Shown here one piece after another: positions 51,835 through 62,537 of a stretch of DNA of 64,000 nt. A program made the position numbers and the translations under genes. Source of the stretch: an uncultured Acetobacteraceae bacterium. GTDB lineage: Bacteria > Pseudomonadota > Alphaproteobacteria > Acetobacterales > Acetobacteraceae. The stretch lies in the NCBI GenBank assembly GCA_903918195.1, contig CAIXDS010000201.1:1-64000 (forward strand), written 5' to 3'. Below the pieces are notes generated by a model that was not told the origin of the DNA, did not search any database, and saw nothing but the letters and a program-made list of their open reading frames with translations. The first letter of the stretch is position 1, and each line of letters opens with the position of its first letter.

Positions 51835-52128
51835 ATGACAACGCGCGCAGAACGCATGGCCGCCCTGTTGCGGCAGCATTTCACACCGGAACGCCTGCAG
51901 GTGGCGGACGAGTCCTCCCGTCACGCCGGCCACGCGGGTGCTGCCCCGGGCGGCGAGACGCATTACCGCCTGCTGATTGTGTCCCATGTGTTCCGCGGCC
52001 AATCACGGGTCGCGCGTTCCCGGAGCGTTCACGCCGTCCTCAGCGACGAATTTGCCGGCGGCCTGCACGCCTTGGAAATGACCTTGCGAACGCCGGAGGA
52101 GCAGGCCGCCCTCGGCGGGAAAAGTTGA
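51835..52128 (+). CDS. BolA-family protein
   Basis: 97 residues. The BolA-type stretch is LLIVSHVFRGQSRVARSRSV with the invariant His region, following SSRHAGHAGA; the end LHALEMTLRTPEE is typical. BolA proteins pair with monothiol glutaredoxins in iron-sulphur/iron regulation. Divergent from the DnaJ-domain gene, a frequent arrangement. Confidence 0.9.
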   Translation: MTTRAERMAALLRQHFTPERLQVADESSRHAGHAGAAPGGETHYRLLIVSHVFRGQSRVARSRSVHAVLSDEFAGGLHALEMTLRTPEEQAALGGKS

Positions 52129-52195
52129 TTCCGCAACCTTCATTTAACAATCCCCGTTGCATGCTCACGTAATCCGAAAGGGATGAGGTGTGAGC

Positions 52196-52483
52196 ATGTC
52201 AGGCAGCCGCCTGGTCAGCCGTAACGTCAAAGGGGACCAGGGTCGCACCAGCATGCGGCTGGAACCCGAATTATGGGCCGCGTTGGAGGAGATGTGCCAG
52301 CGCGAGCGTGTCGCCATCCGCGACATGGTGCGCCGCATCGGCGCCAGGGCACGGCCCGGCGGGCGCACCAGCGCGGTGCGCGTGGAATTGCTCGATTATT
52401 TCCGTGCCGCCGCCACCGAAGAAGGGCACCGCGCGGCCGGCCATGGCTCGTTGCAGGATTCGGACAGCATGGCAGCCGGATGA
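52196..52483 (+). CDS. Ribbon-helix-helix domain protein
   Basis: 95 residues from ATG 52196 with GAGG upstream; a GTG at 52190 would add two. The core KGDQGRTSMRLEPELWAALEE followed by VAIRDMVRRIGARA fits the ribbon-helix-helix DNA-binding fold (RHH_4-like): a strand that reads the DNA groove and two helices. Possible regulator of a nearby gene or of itself. No toxin gene is adjacent, so an antitoxin role is not supported. Confidence 0.75.
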   Translation: MSGSRLVSRNVKGDQGRTSMRLEPELWAALEEMCQRERVAIRDMVRRIGARARPGGRTSAVRVELLDYFRAAATEEGHRAAGHGSLQDSDSMAAG

Positions 52484-52496
52484 AGCGGGGCCGGCA

Positions 52497-53132
52497 TCAG
52501 CCGGGCCTGTTCGTGGCTGCGTCATCCGCGGGCACGTCGTCCGGGCCGCGATACAGATGCGGCCAGCGGCGCTTCACCGCATCGCGTGTGTCCGCATAGG
52601 CGTAGCAGGTGTTCAGCAGCGTGGTGCTGGCCTCGAGCGCGATCTCGGCCTGGCTGTGGCCCTGCCCGGCCAGTTGCCGGCGTCGCTCCTCGGCGCGGCG
52701 CATGCGCACCGGCCACAACGTCTGGAATGCCGTGGTGGCCACCTGCTGCAGCAATTCGCGCAGATGTGTGCAACCCTCGGTGCCGCCCACCCGCGCAGTG
52801 GCCTCGCGCAGGAAGCCCGGCTTGATGGCCAGGCCGGCCAGACGGCTGAAATTCTGCGCGCCGTCGCGGCAGATCGCGAACGGGCCGTACTCCGTCACCG
52901 CCTCGCAGGCCACGATGGTCATGTCCATGTCGATGGTCAGGCGCAGCCACATGTCGTGCAGCGGCTCGCCCGGCTCGATCCAGCCGCCGCGATCGACGTT
53001 CTTAAAGCCCAACGTCTTGGTATCGCGGATATGCGCCTCGATGTCGAACAATCCGTCGCGGCGCTGGTAACCGCGCAGCGTGATGTCGCGCAGATGCGTC
53101 AACTCGCGCTCGGCGGGCGGGGTCAGGGGCAT
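52497..53132 (-). CDS. DUF2889 family protein
   Basis: 211 residues. Opens with RDITLRGYQRRDGLFDIEAH, the DUF2889 signature, and continues with a region containing CRDGAQNFSRLAGLAIKPGF and GGTEGCTHLRELLQQVATTA. Function not established. Sits 16 bp downstream of the CinA-like gene on the same strand, suggesting co-transcription. Confidence 0.85.
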   Translation of the reverse strand: MPLTPPAERELTHLRDITLRGYQRRDGLFDIEAHIRDTKTLGFKNVDRGGWIEPGEPLHDMWLRLTIDMDMTIVACEAVTEYGPFAICRDGAQNFSRLAGLAIKPGFLREATARVGGTEGCTHLRELLQQVATTAFQTLWPVRMRRAEERRRQLAGQGHSQAEIALEASTTLLNTCYAYADTRDAVKRRWPHLYRGPDDVPADDAATNRPG

Positions 53133-53148
53133 GCGGGAGTCTCCTCGG

Positions 53149-53913
53149 TCAGACCGGTGGTTCGCCCTGGACCGGCGCGCCGCCCAGTTCGCGCATCAGC
53201 GCCGTCACCTCGGCGATCGCCGCCTCGGCTTGGGCCGGATCGGGTCCCTTGGCGACGATCGCGACGCCGGTGCCGGTGCCGCGGTAATATGGGTAGCTGC
53301 CGAGATCGAGTCCGGGATGGCGGGCCTGGATGGCGCCCAGCCCGTCGGCGATGCGGCCTTCCGGCAGGCCGTCGGCATGCACCGCGCATGAGACGATCGG
53401 CGGGCCGCCGGCAAGCCGGGGGGCCAGTCCCTCGAACATCGCCTGCATGATGCGCGGCACCCCGGCGAGCACATGCACGTTACCGATGCTGAAGCCGGGC
53501 GCGATTGAGACCGGGTTGTCGATCAGCTCCGCGCCGCGCGGCAGGGTGGCCATGCGCTGGCGGGCGGGGTTGAACTCGCCGGGCTGGTAGTGGCGGGCCA
53601 GCCGGGACCAGGCCTCCGCATGCGGCTGCCACGGCACGCCGAAGGCGGCGGCCACGCATTCGCTGGTGATGTCGTCATGCGTAGGACCGATGCCGCCGGT
53701 GGTGAACACGTGGTCGAAGCGGGCGCGCACCTCATTGACGGTGCCGATGATGGTGGCCGCCACGTCGGGAATCACCCGCACCTCGCGCAAGGGGATGCCG
53801 AGCGCGCCCAGGCGGGTGGCGAGATACTGGATGTTGGCGTCCCGGGTGCGGCCCGACAGCACCTCGTTGCCGATCACCAGCAGGCAGGCGGTGGGGTTGG
53901 TCCGGTCCGGCAT
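53149..53913 (-). CDS. CinA-type molybdopterin-binding-domain protein
   Basis: 254 residues with the MoCF/CinA N-terminal domain: LVIGNEVLSGRTRDANIQYL at the start, VFTTGGIGPTHDDITSECVA as core motif, and PVSIAPGFSIGNVHVLAGVP. The C-terminal nicotinamide-nucleotide amidase domain of full CinA is missing, as in many short relatives; a role in nucleotide pyrophosphate (e.g. ADP-ribose) hydrolysis is known for the family. Start ATG 53913 fits the family start. Confidence 0.88.
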   Translation of the reverse strand: MPDRTNPTACLLVIGNEVLSGRTRDANIQYLATRLGALGIPLREVRVIPDVAATIIGTVNEVRARFDHVFTTGGIGPTHDDITSECVAAAFGVPWQPHAEAWSRLARHYQPGEFNPARQRMATLPRGAELIDNPVSIAPGFSIGNVHVLAGVPRIMQAMFEGLAPRLAGGPPIVSCAVHADGLPEGRIADGLGAIQARHPGLDLGSYPYYRGTGTGVAIVAKGPDPAQAEAAIAEVTALMRELGGAPVQGEPPV

Positions 53914-54040
53914 CGTCTTCTCCCTGGTGGGAGCGGATGGTGGCAGCATGCCCGGGTGGCGCCAAGGGCACCGGAATTTTCGCCGTGCAAACGCTATACT
54001 GATTCCATTCGGCCCCTGGCCATGCAACGGAGACCCGTCG

Positions 54041-54427
54041 ATGACCCCGCCCCTCGCCCTCGCACTCGCGGTTGTCCTCGCGCTCGGCGGCTGCGCGTCG
54101 CTGGCCCACCACGCGGATGACAGCTTCGAGCACACCGCCAAGCTGGCGGAAGCGGCAGAGCCCGATGCCCAGCTTGATCTGGCGCGGATGTATGCCGACC
54201 CCGCCGCCTGGCCGCAGGCCGCCGACCGGCAGCCGGACCCGGTCCTGGCGGCGAAATGGTGCACCCTCGTAGGCTGGGGCCCCTCGCCCACGCCGGCGGC
54301 GCTGGCGCGGGGACCGTCCTGTCAGCAGATCCTCGCCAGCCTGCCACCGGCAGCGGTCGGCATGGGCATCTACCTCGCCGACGTCCGGCGGCAACCGCCC
54401 GGGGGAGGCGGCGGCCGCTGCCGCTGA
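54041..54427 (+). CDS. Small lipoprotein of unknown function
   Basis: 128 residues. Signal with lipobox ALGGC at 14-18 (MTPPLALALAVVLALGGCAS). The mature part has AEAAEPDAQLDLARMYADP followed by a segment with KWCTLVGWGP, reminiscent of a single Sel1-like helical repeat, and ends glycine/arginine-rich. Convergent with the GNAT-NUDIX gene. Function unknown. Confidence 0.7.
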   Translation: MTPPLALALAVVLALGGCASLAHHADDSFEHTAKLAEAAEPDAQLDLARMYADPAAWPQAADRQPDPVLAAKWCTLVGWGPSPTPAALARGPSCQQILASLPPAAVGMGIYLADVRRQPPGGGGGRCR

Positions 54428-54457
54428 GCCGGCAAATCGCCCGAACGTCAGCCCGGG

Positions 54458-55501
54458 CTACAGGAAGTCGCGCAGCAGCGGCACCAGCGGCTGGTCGGCC
54501 TCCGGCATCGGGTAGTCGGCCAGCTTGTCGGGTCGCACCCAGGCAAGCGTCTGGCCTTCGAGCGGCTGCAGCTTTCCTTTCCAGCGTCGGCACAGATACA
54601 GCGGCATGAGCAGGTGGAACCGCTCATAGGCGTGCGAGGCAAAGGCGAACGCGGCGAGGCAGGTGGCCGCCACGTCGATGCCCAGCTCCTCCTGCAATTC
54701 GCGGATCAGCGCCGCCTCGGGCGTCTCGCCCGGGTGCAGCTTGCCGCCCGGGAACTCCCACAGCCCGGCCATCTTCTTGCCTTCCGGCCGGCGCGCCAGC
54801 AGCACCCGCCCATCCACATCGATCAGCGCGCAGGCCGCCACCAGCAATAGTGGCTTCGAGCCATCCGCCGCCGGCTCGGCCTCGGGCTGCCCGAACAGGT
54901 CGTCGCGCGTCGCCTCGAAGCGCAGCACCGGGTGCTCGCCGCCGCGCGCCACGAAGGTCTCGGCCCCCTTCCCCACCTGACGGAAACCGATCCGGCGCAG
55001 CACCGCGATGGAGCCGGAATTGTCGGTGGCGACGGTGGCTTCCAGCCGCACCAGGTCGAGATTGGCGAGCGCCCAGCGGGCCAGCCGCCCGGCCGCCTCG
55101 CTGGCGACGCCGAGGCGCCAGAAGCGGCGTCCGACCCAGTAGCCCAGCCGGCCGGTGCGCGCGGTGGCGTCGATGCGCAGGCCGACGCCGCCGACGATGA
55201 TCTCCCGCTCACCCTCGGTGCCCGAAATCAGCAGATGATAGGCGGACCCGCCGGCCAGCGAGTCTCTGGCTGAGGCGATCCACTCATCGGCCAGGGCGCG
55301 CGGATAGGGGAACGGCACCGCGGCGAGGTTGCGCGTGACCTCCCAGTCATTGATCAGCCGGTGCAGTTCGGCCGCGTCGTCCGGGCGGTACGGGCGCAGC
55401 GCCAACCGTTCGGTGGCAAGCGGGGCGAAGCTGGCTGCCGGGGCAGCGGGCTTGAAACTATGTCGCAGATCGACCTGGGACTTACGGGCGGGCATCCGCA
55501 T
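54458..55501 (-). CDS. GNAT acetyltransferase fused to NUDIX hydrolase (MutT-like)
   Basis: 347 residues. Residues about 27-190 are a GNAT domain of the RimJ type (TERLALRPYRPDDAAELHRL, RFWRLGVASEAAGRLARW). Residues about 215-347 are a MutT-like NUDIX domain, with the Nudix box from GGKLHPGETPEAALIRE to LQEELGI and ARRPEGKKMAGLWEFPGG before it. MutT cleans 8-oxo-dGTP; the GNAT target is unknown. Start: ATG 55501 or 55495. It follows argJ by 82 bp; a mutT gene next to argJ is familiar, the joined GNAT domain less so. Confidence 0.9.
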   Translation of the reverse strand: MRMPARKSQVDLRHSFKPAAPAASFAPLATERLALRPYRPDDAAELHRLINDWEVTRNLAAVPFPYPRALADEWIASARDSLAGGSAYHLLISGTEGEREIIVGGVGLRIDATARTGRLGYWVGRRFWRLGVASEAAGRLARWALANLDLVRLEATVATDNSGSIAVLRRIGFRQVGKGAETFVARGGEHPVLRFEATRDDLFGQPEAEPAADGSKPLLLVAACALIDVDGRVLLARRPEGKKMAGLWEFPGGKLHPGETPEAALIRELQEELGIDVAATCLAAFAFASHAYERFHLLMPLYLCRRWKGKLQPLEGQTLAWVRPDKLADYPMPEADQPLVPLLRDFL

Positions 55502-55583
55502 GGAGTGCCGCAAGCGCCGGCACCCTGCAAGGGCCGTTGTAAGAGCGCAGCGAAAATCCGGGCGGCCACGCCCGGACTCGACG

Positions 55584-56813
55584 TCAGGACCGGTAGCTGC
55601 CGTTAATATCAATATATCCGTGCGTCAGATCGCAGGTCCACACGGTCGCGTGGCCGCTGCCGAGGCCAAGATCGACCTCGATATGCACCTCGCGGCCTTT
55701 CATATGCGCCACCACCGGCGCCTCGTCGTAGCCCGTCACCACGCCGCCGTCGCGCGCCATCCACACCCCGCCGACCGCCACGCTCAACCGGTCGCGGTCG
55801 GCCGGCTCGCCGGCCTTGCCCACCGCCATGACGATGCGCCCCCAATTGGCGTCCTCGCCGGCGATCGCGGTCTTCACCAGCGGCGAATTGGCGATCGAAA
55901 ACGCCACCCGCTTCGCCGATTTCTTCGAGACGGCGCCGGCCACGTCGATGCGCACCAGCTTCTGCGCCCCCTCGCCGTCACGCACCACCTGCAGCGCGAG
56001 GTCCAGCAGCAGGTCGGCCAGCGCCGAGCGGAAGCCGCGCAGCAGCGGGCCGCCCTTGTCCGGCACCCGCTTGTGCTTCGCCTGGCCGGTGGCGAACAGC
56101 AGCACGGTGTCGGAGGTGGAGGTGTCGGAATCGACCGTGGTGCAATTGAAACTGGACTCCACCCCACGGCGGAGCAGCCCCTCCATCACCGGCGCGGGCA
56201 GCTTCGCGTCGGTGAACACGAAGCACAGCATGGTCGCCATGTCGGGGGCGATCATGCCGCTGCCCTTGGCGAAGCCCTGGATGGTCACCTCGGCATCGCC
56301 GATCTGCGCGCGGCGCATGGCTGCCTTGGGAAACGTATCGGTGGTCATGATGCCGCGCGCGGCCGCGGTCCAGGCATCCTCGCGCAGGGAAGCGTGCAGC
56401 CCCGGCAGGGCGGCGGTCAGCCGGGCATGCGGCAGCACCTCGCCAATCACGCCAGTGCTGGACAGCATGACCTCGCGCGGCTTGCAGCCAACCAGCTTCG
56501 CCGCCGCTTCGGCCGAGGCGCGTGCGGCGTCGGCGCCGGCACGGCCGGTGAAGACATTCGCGTTGCCGGCATTGACCACCAGCGCCCGCGCCCGTCCGCC
56601 TTTCAGCGCATCGCGGCACCAGTCCACCGGCGCGCCGGGGCACTTGCTGCGGGTGAACACGCCGGCCGCGGTGGTGCCGGGCGCCAGTTCCACCAGCACC
56701 AGGTCGGTGCGCCCCTGGTAGCGGATGCCGGCGGCGGTGGCACCGAGGCGCACGCCCGCCAGCGGCTTCAGCTCCGGCAGATCAACGGCAAGCGGCGAGA
56801 CGGGCGGGGCCAT
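55584..56813 (-). CDS. argJ: Bifunctional ornithine/glutamate N-acetyltransferase ArgJ
   Basis: 409 residues. Transfers the acetyl group from N-acetylornithine to glutamate in arginine synthesis and, in bifunctional forms, can also use acetyl-CoA. The self-cleavage site is Ala193-Thr194 in APDMATMLCF, making Thr194 the nucleophile; TTVDSDTSTSDT is the matching downstream motif. Follows the parvulin gene by 7 bp. Starts MAPPVSPLAVDLPEL. Confidence 0.95.
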   Translation of the reverse strand: MAPPVSPLAVDLPELKPLAGVRLGATAAGIRYQGRTDLVLVELAPGTTAAGVFTRSKCPGAPVDWCRDALKGGRARALVVNAGNANVFTGRAGADAARASAEAAAKLVGCKPREVMLSSTGVIGEVLPHARLTAALPGLHASLREDAWTAAARGIMTTDTFPKAAMRRAQIGDAEVTIQGFAKGSGMIAPDMATMLCFVFTDAKLPAPVMEGLLRRGVESSFNCTTVDSDTSTSDTVLLFATGQAKHKRVPDKGGPLLRGFRSALADLLLDLALQVVRDGEGAQKLVRIDVAGAVSKKSAKRVAFSIANSPLVKTAIAGEDANWGRIVMAVGKAGEPADRDRLSVAVGGVWMARDGGVVTGYDEAPVVAHMKGREVHIEVDLGLGSGHATVWTCDLTHGYIDINGSYRS

Positions 56814-56820
56814 GTTGCGG

Positions 56821-57702
56821 TTACTTCGCCGCCGGTGCCGGCGGCGGCTCGGCGCTGTCGGTCGGACGCGGAGTCGAGCCGTCGATGTTGAATTTCTCCA
56901 CTTTCGTCGCGGCGCGGGCGCTGGCGAGCAGCTTCTGCACGCCCTCCTGGATCATCTGGTTGCGCAGTTCCTCGCGCATCTGCTCGTAGCTCGGCGGCGG
57001 TGCGGTGCGGCGCTCCTGCACCTGGATGACATGCCAGCCATAGCTGGTGTGCACCGGCTTGTCGGAGACCTCGCCGGGCTTGAGCGCGAAAGCGGCCTCG
57101 GAGAACTCCGGCAGCATGTCGCCCTTCTTGAACCAGCCCAGATCGCCGCCCTGGGCAGCCCCGGGGTCGCTGCTGCGGGCCTTGGCGATGGCGGCGAAGT
57201 CACCGCCCTTCTTGAGCTCGGCAATGATGGCGGTGGCGTCGGCCTCGCTGCCCACCAGGATGTGGCGGGCATGCACCTCGGTCTCCCCCGGCTTGCCGGC
57301 GAAATCGCGATCGTAGCGGGCGCGCACTGCCTGGTCGGTCACCAGCGGGCCTACGTCGCGGTGAAACAGCGCCGATTGCAGCGCCTCTTCCTGGGCGCGG
57401 GCCATCTGGCGCTGCACCGCGGGGTCCTTGTCCAGGCCCTCCTTGCGGGCCATCACCGACACCGCCTTGCGGTCGATCAGCTGGTCGATCAGCGCCGTGT
57501 AGAGCGCTTGCTGCGGCATGCTGCGGTATTCGGCGGGCAGGCTCTGCATGGCCTCCTCGACGTCGCTCTGGTGGATCTCGCTGCCGTCCACCCGGGCCAC
57601 CACAGGGTCCGTGCCTGGCGGCGGCGCGGCGGCGGCGGGGCCGGCGAGGCACCAGAGGGCCGCCAGCGCGGCAAACGGAACAATCCGGGCGAAGTGCCGC
57701 AT
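56821..57702 (-). CDS. Exported parvulin-type peptidyl-prolyl isomerase
   Basis: 293 residues. Signal peptide to about residue 25 (GPAAAAPP), SurA/PrsA-like N-terminal helices (VDGSEIHQSDVEEAMQSLPA), the rotamase domain about 138-235 (EVHARHILVGS, GGDLGWFKKGDMLPEFSEAA, HTSYGWHVIQVQ), and a C-terminal helical tail ending in PPAPAAK. Periplasmic folding helper for outer-membrane proteins. Its position divergent from secA and ahead of argJ is typical of alphaproteobacteria. Start at ATG 57702. Confidence 0.93.
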   Translation of the reverse strand: MRHFARIVPFAALAALWCLAGPAAAAPPPGTDPVVARVDGSEIHQSDVEEAMQSLPAEYRSMPQQALYTALIDQLIDRKAVSVMARKEGLDKDPAVQRQMARAQEEALQSALFHRDVGPLVTDQAVRARYDRDFAGKPGETEVHARHILVGSEADATAIIAELKKGGDFAAIAKARSSDPGAAQGGDLGWFKKGDMLPEFSEAAFALKPGEVSDKPVHTSYGWHVIQVQERRTAPPPSYEQMREELRNQMIQEGVQKLLASARAATKVEKFNIDGSTPRPTDSAEPPPAPAAK

Positions 57703-58009
57703 GTGGTGAGTCCTTCCAAAAGCGGGCGGAGTTATGGCCGAACCGGCCCCGGGCGACAACCGGGGGATAACGGTTCCACGGGTCCACCGGCCACTGCCGG
57801 GGTCCAGGGGCAGAACCCCTGACGTTCCTTAACAGGTCCCGTGCCCCGCCCTGTGCCCCGTCCTGTGCGTTGACCGCGCCCGCGGGGGGTCCTATCTGAC
57901 AGCCCTGCCCAACTGACGGAAAGAGGGCGGGCAGTTGATCGGGTGGCGGCGGACCGGTGGGCACGCCGCTGCATCGTCGTGGCTGTATCCGCCCCCCGAA
58001 AGGCTTGTC
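57703..58009. other. Divergent intergenic region parvulin / secA
   Basis: 307 bp without a gene. It contains palindromic repeat copy B (57780-57830) and must hold the promoters of the parvulin-argJ operon (minus) and secA (plus). An in-frame ATG for secA at 57935 is not used because the translation between it and 58010 is unlike SecA. Confidence 0.55.
57780..57830. repeat. GC-rich palindromic element, copy B
   Basis: GGGTCCACC, then a hairpin CCGGC 57787-57791 / GCCGG 57796-57800, then GGGTCC and a hairpin CAGGGG 57805-57810 / CCCCTG 57816-57821, then a tail GACGTTCCTT. The same blocks in the same order occur at 31081-31139. Confidence 0.75.
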
Positions 58010-60745
<2,736 letters not shown>

Positions 60746-61123
60746 CGGCGGCGGCGCCGGAGCGGCGGAGGAATGAGCCCGGGCTGACCTTCGCTTGGCG
60801 GGGCTCCGCCCCGCGCCCCGCCAGGGCTCCGCCCTGGACCCGGCAGGGGCCATAGGCCCCTGCACCCCGAATTATATGGGTTCCAAGGGCGACGCCCTTG
60901 GCGGAGGTGCAGGAGGCGGAGCCTCCTGCCGGGTCCGGGGCAGCGCCCCGGATCGGGAACGATGATCATTTTTCGGGCAGGTTGGGATTGTACCAGCGGC
61001 GCCGCTGAACGACCCGTTTCGACCCGAAGCGGTCAAATTGACGCCCCTCTCGCCGTTTCAAGTTGGACCTGCTATCGTCCGAATGGCAAGGTACGTGAAC
61101 CATAACTCTTTGCCAGGCGACGC
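60746..61123. other. Intergenic region secA / ATPase gene
   Basis: 378 bp with no gene. The first two thirds are an array of six perfect GC-rich hairpins (60798-60951). The last part, from about 60960, changes abruptly to an AT-richer composition that continues into the following ATPase gene, suggesting the edge of an inserted segment. Probably acts as terminator for secA. Confidence 0.7.
60798..60951. repeat. Array of six perfect hairpins, two inverted three-hairpin modules
   Basis: Perfect stems with three-base loops: GCGGGGC 60798-60804 / 60808-60814 (loop TCC); CCAGGGC 60821-60827 / 60831-60837 (TCC); GCAGGGGCC 60843-60851 / 60855-60863 (ATA); CCAAGGGC 60883-60890 / 60894-60901 (GAC); GCAGGAGGC 60909-60917 / 60921-60929 (GGA); CCGGGGC 60935-60941 / 60945-60951 (AGC). 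The linker ACCCG at 60838-60842 is mirrored by CGGGT at 60930-60934, so the two halves are inverted copies around a short AT-rich centre (60869-60877). Confidence 0.92.
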
Positions 61124-62428
61124 ATGAGTGCACCATTAACGCCGACCGATGTCTTCACGCCGAACGACTTCCCACGCCACACGTACGTATCTCGGTCAGC
61201 TAATCCTCCATTTGAAGGTCGGCTTCGGAATGCTTTGGCGATCCCGAAGGAAGTTATATCAATATCTGGGCCATCGAAATCAGGCAAGACAGTCCTAATC
61301 GAACGGGTGGTTGACGCTGACAACCTTATTACCGTTTCTGGATCTGAGATTTATTCTGCTGATGCTTTATGGGATCGCGTGCTGGATTGGATGGGGGCGC
61401 CGTCATCGCGAACCAATGCCTCCAGCAGTGCAACGACAAGCGGCAGGTCAGGGCAAATCGGTGGATCGCTTAGCCTTCCATTTGGTGCCTTTACCGGGAA
61501 GGCATCGGCATCGGCCCAGGGGGGCAATACGACCACCGAAGGTATCACGTCTACACAAGATCGTCGCGGAATGGCGCAGGTTCAGGAAGAAATTGGTGAT
61601 AGTTCATTTTGTGTACTTGTTGATGATTTCCACTACATTGCGACTGAGCTGCAAGTCGAGATCGGTCGGCAAATTAAAACGGCAGCCGAGCGAGGTATTC
61701 GAATCATCGTGGCATCAGTTCCTCATAGGTCGGACGACGTTGTCCGGAGCAACAGCGAGTTGCGTGGTAGGACCCAAAACATCGATATAGGATTCTGGGA
61801 CAATTGCGAACTTTTGGAGATCGCCAAACTAGGGTTCCGGGCGCTCAACATGCATCTGAGTGACGCTGTCCTTAAGGAGCTCGCTGAGAACTCCTGTGGT
61901 TCACCGCAGTTAATGCAACGCATCTGCCTGAATTTGAGCGTCAGCCTTGGTGTGGTTGCTGCCTACGAAGCAACCCGTTACGTCGCTGACAATGAAATTA
62001 ACCTAAGAAACGCACTACTGACTACCTCCACAAGCTGTGATTATAAAACATTGCTGACTACCATGCATGGTGGCCCAAAAACTCGTGGAATGGAGCGGAA
62101 TAAGTATGATTTCATCGACGGATCACGGGGCGATGTGTACCGATGTATTTTGCTTGCGATAAGGCAAGACCCGCCCCTGATGGACCTACCGTATTCTGTC
62201 CTGATGGAGCGGGTTCGCAGCGTTTGCATCGAAGAAGCGCCTATGGGACGAGGTGTTACCGAGGCATGCGGCCAGATTTCGGAATTCGCGACCAAGGACC
62301 GCACTGTTGAATTCGATACGGACGCAGATGTAGAAACTTTCCACATATCTGATCCTTACTGGCTGTTCTACCTTCGCTGCTCACCCAAAATGGAAGAGTT
62401 GGCCAAAGATCACCATGCCGGGCATTAG
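61124..62428 (+). CDS. Uncharacterised P-loop ATPase (AAA/STAND-like), foreign-looking composition
   Basis: 434 residues. Walker A GPSKSGKT at 49-56; a Gly/Ser/Thr-rich insertion about 95-145; Walker B FCVLVDDFHY at 162-171; a sensor-like IIVASVPHRSDD at 194-205; then a helical lid with ENSCGSPQLMQRICLNLSVS around 255-274, of the type seen in ORC/STAND ATPases; a C-terminal winged-helix-like part ends SDPYWLFYLRCSP. GC content is near 50%, against about 70% around it, and codon use differs accordingly. No partner gene is adjacent. I recall similar lone ATPase genes in many bacteria without assigned function; a defence role is only a guess. Confidence 0.85.
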   Translation: MSAPLTPTDVFTPNDFPRHTYVSRSANPPFEGRLRNALAIPKEVISISGPSKSGKTVLIERVVDADNLITVSGSEIYSADALWDRVLDWMGAPSSRTNASSSATTSGRSGQIGGSLSLPFGAFTGKASASAQGGNTTTEGITSTQDRRGMAQVQEEIGDSSFCVLVDDFHYIATELQVEIGRQIKTAAERGIRIIVASVPHRSDDVVRSNSELRGRTQNIDIGFWDNCELLEIAKLGFRALNMHLSDAVLKELAENSCGSPQLMQRICLNLSVSLGVVAAYEATRYVADNEINLRNALLTTSTSCDYKTLLTTMHGGPKTRGMERNKYDFIDGSRGDVYRCILLAIRQDPPLMDLPYSVLMERVRSVCIEEAPMGRGVTEACGQISEFATKDRTVEFDTDADVETFHISDPYWLFYLRCSPKMEELAKDHHAGH

Positions 62429-62483
62429 TCGCGAATGAAATGCGCTCATGCGCAAGCGAGAAAGTTCGGCATTCTGATCGGGG

Positions 62484-62497
62484 CCTGCGCAAGCAGG
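62484..62497. terminator. Short hairpin between the ATPase gene and livF
   Basis: CCTGC at 62484-62488 pairs with GCAGG at 62493-62497 around a GCAA tetraloop, in the 109-bp gap between two convergent genes. No T-run; termination is only plausible from position. Confidence 0.25.
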
Positions 62498-62537
62498 TCG
62501 GCTCACCACCCAAACCGGCCCGTGACACCCCCCCGCC

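Noticed and set aside
52196-52483. Ribbon-helix-helix protein as antitoxin of a toxin-antitoxin pair
   Set aside because: The adjacent genes are bolA and a DUF2889 gene; no toxin-sized ORF overlaps or follows it.
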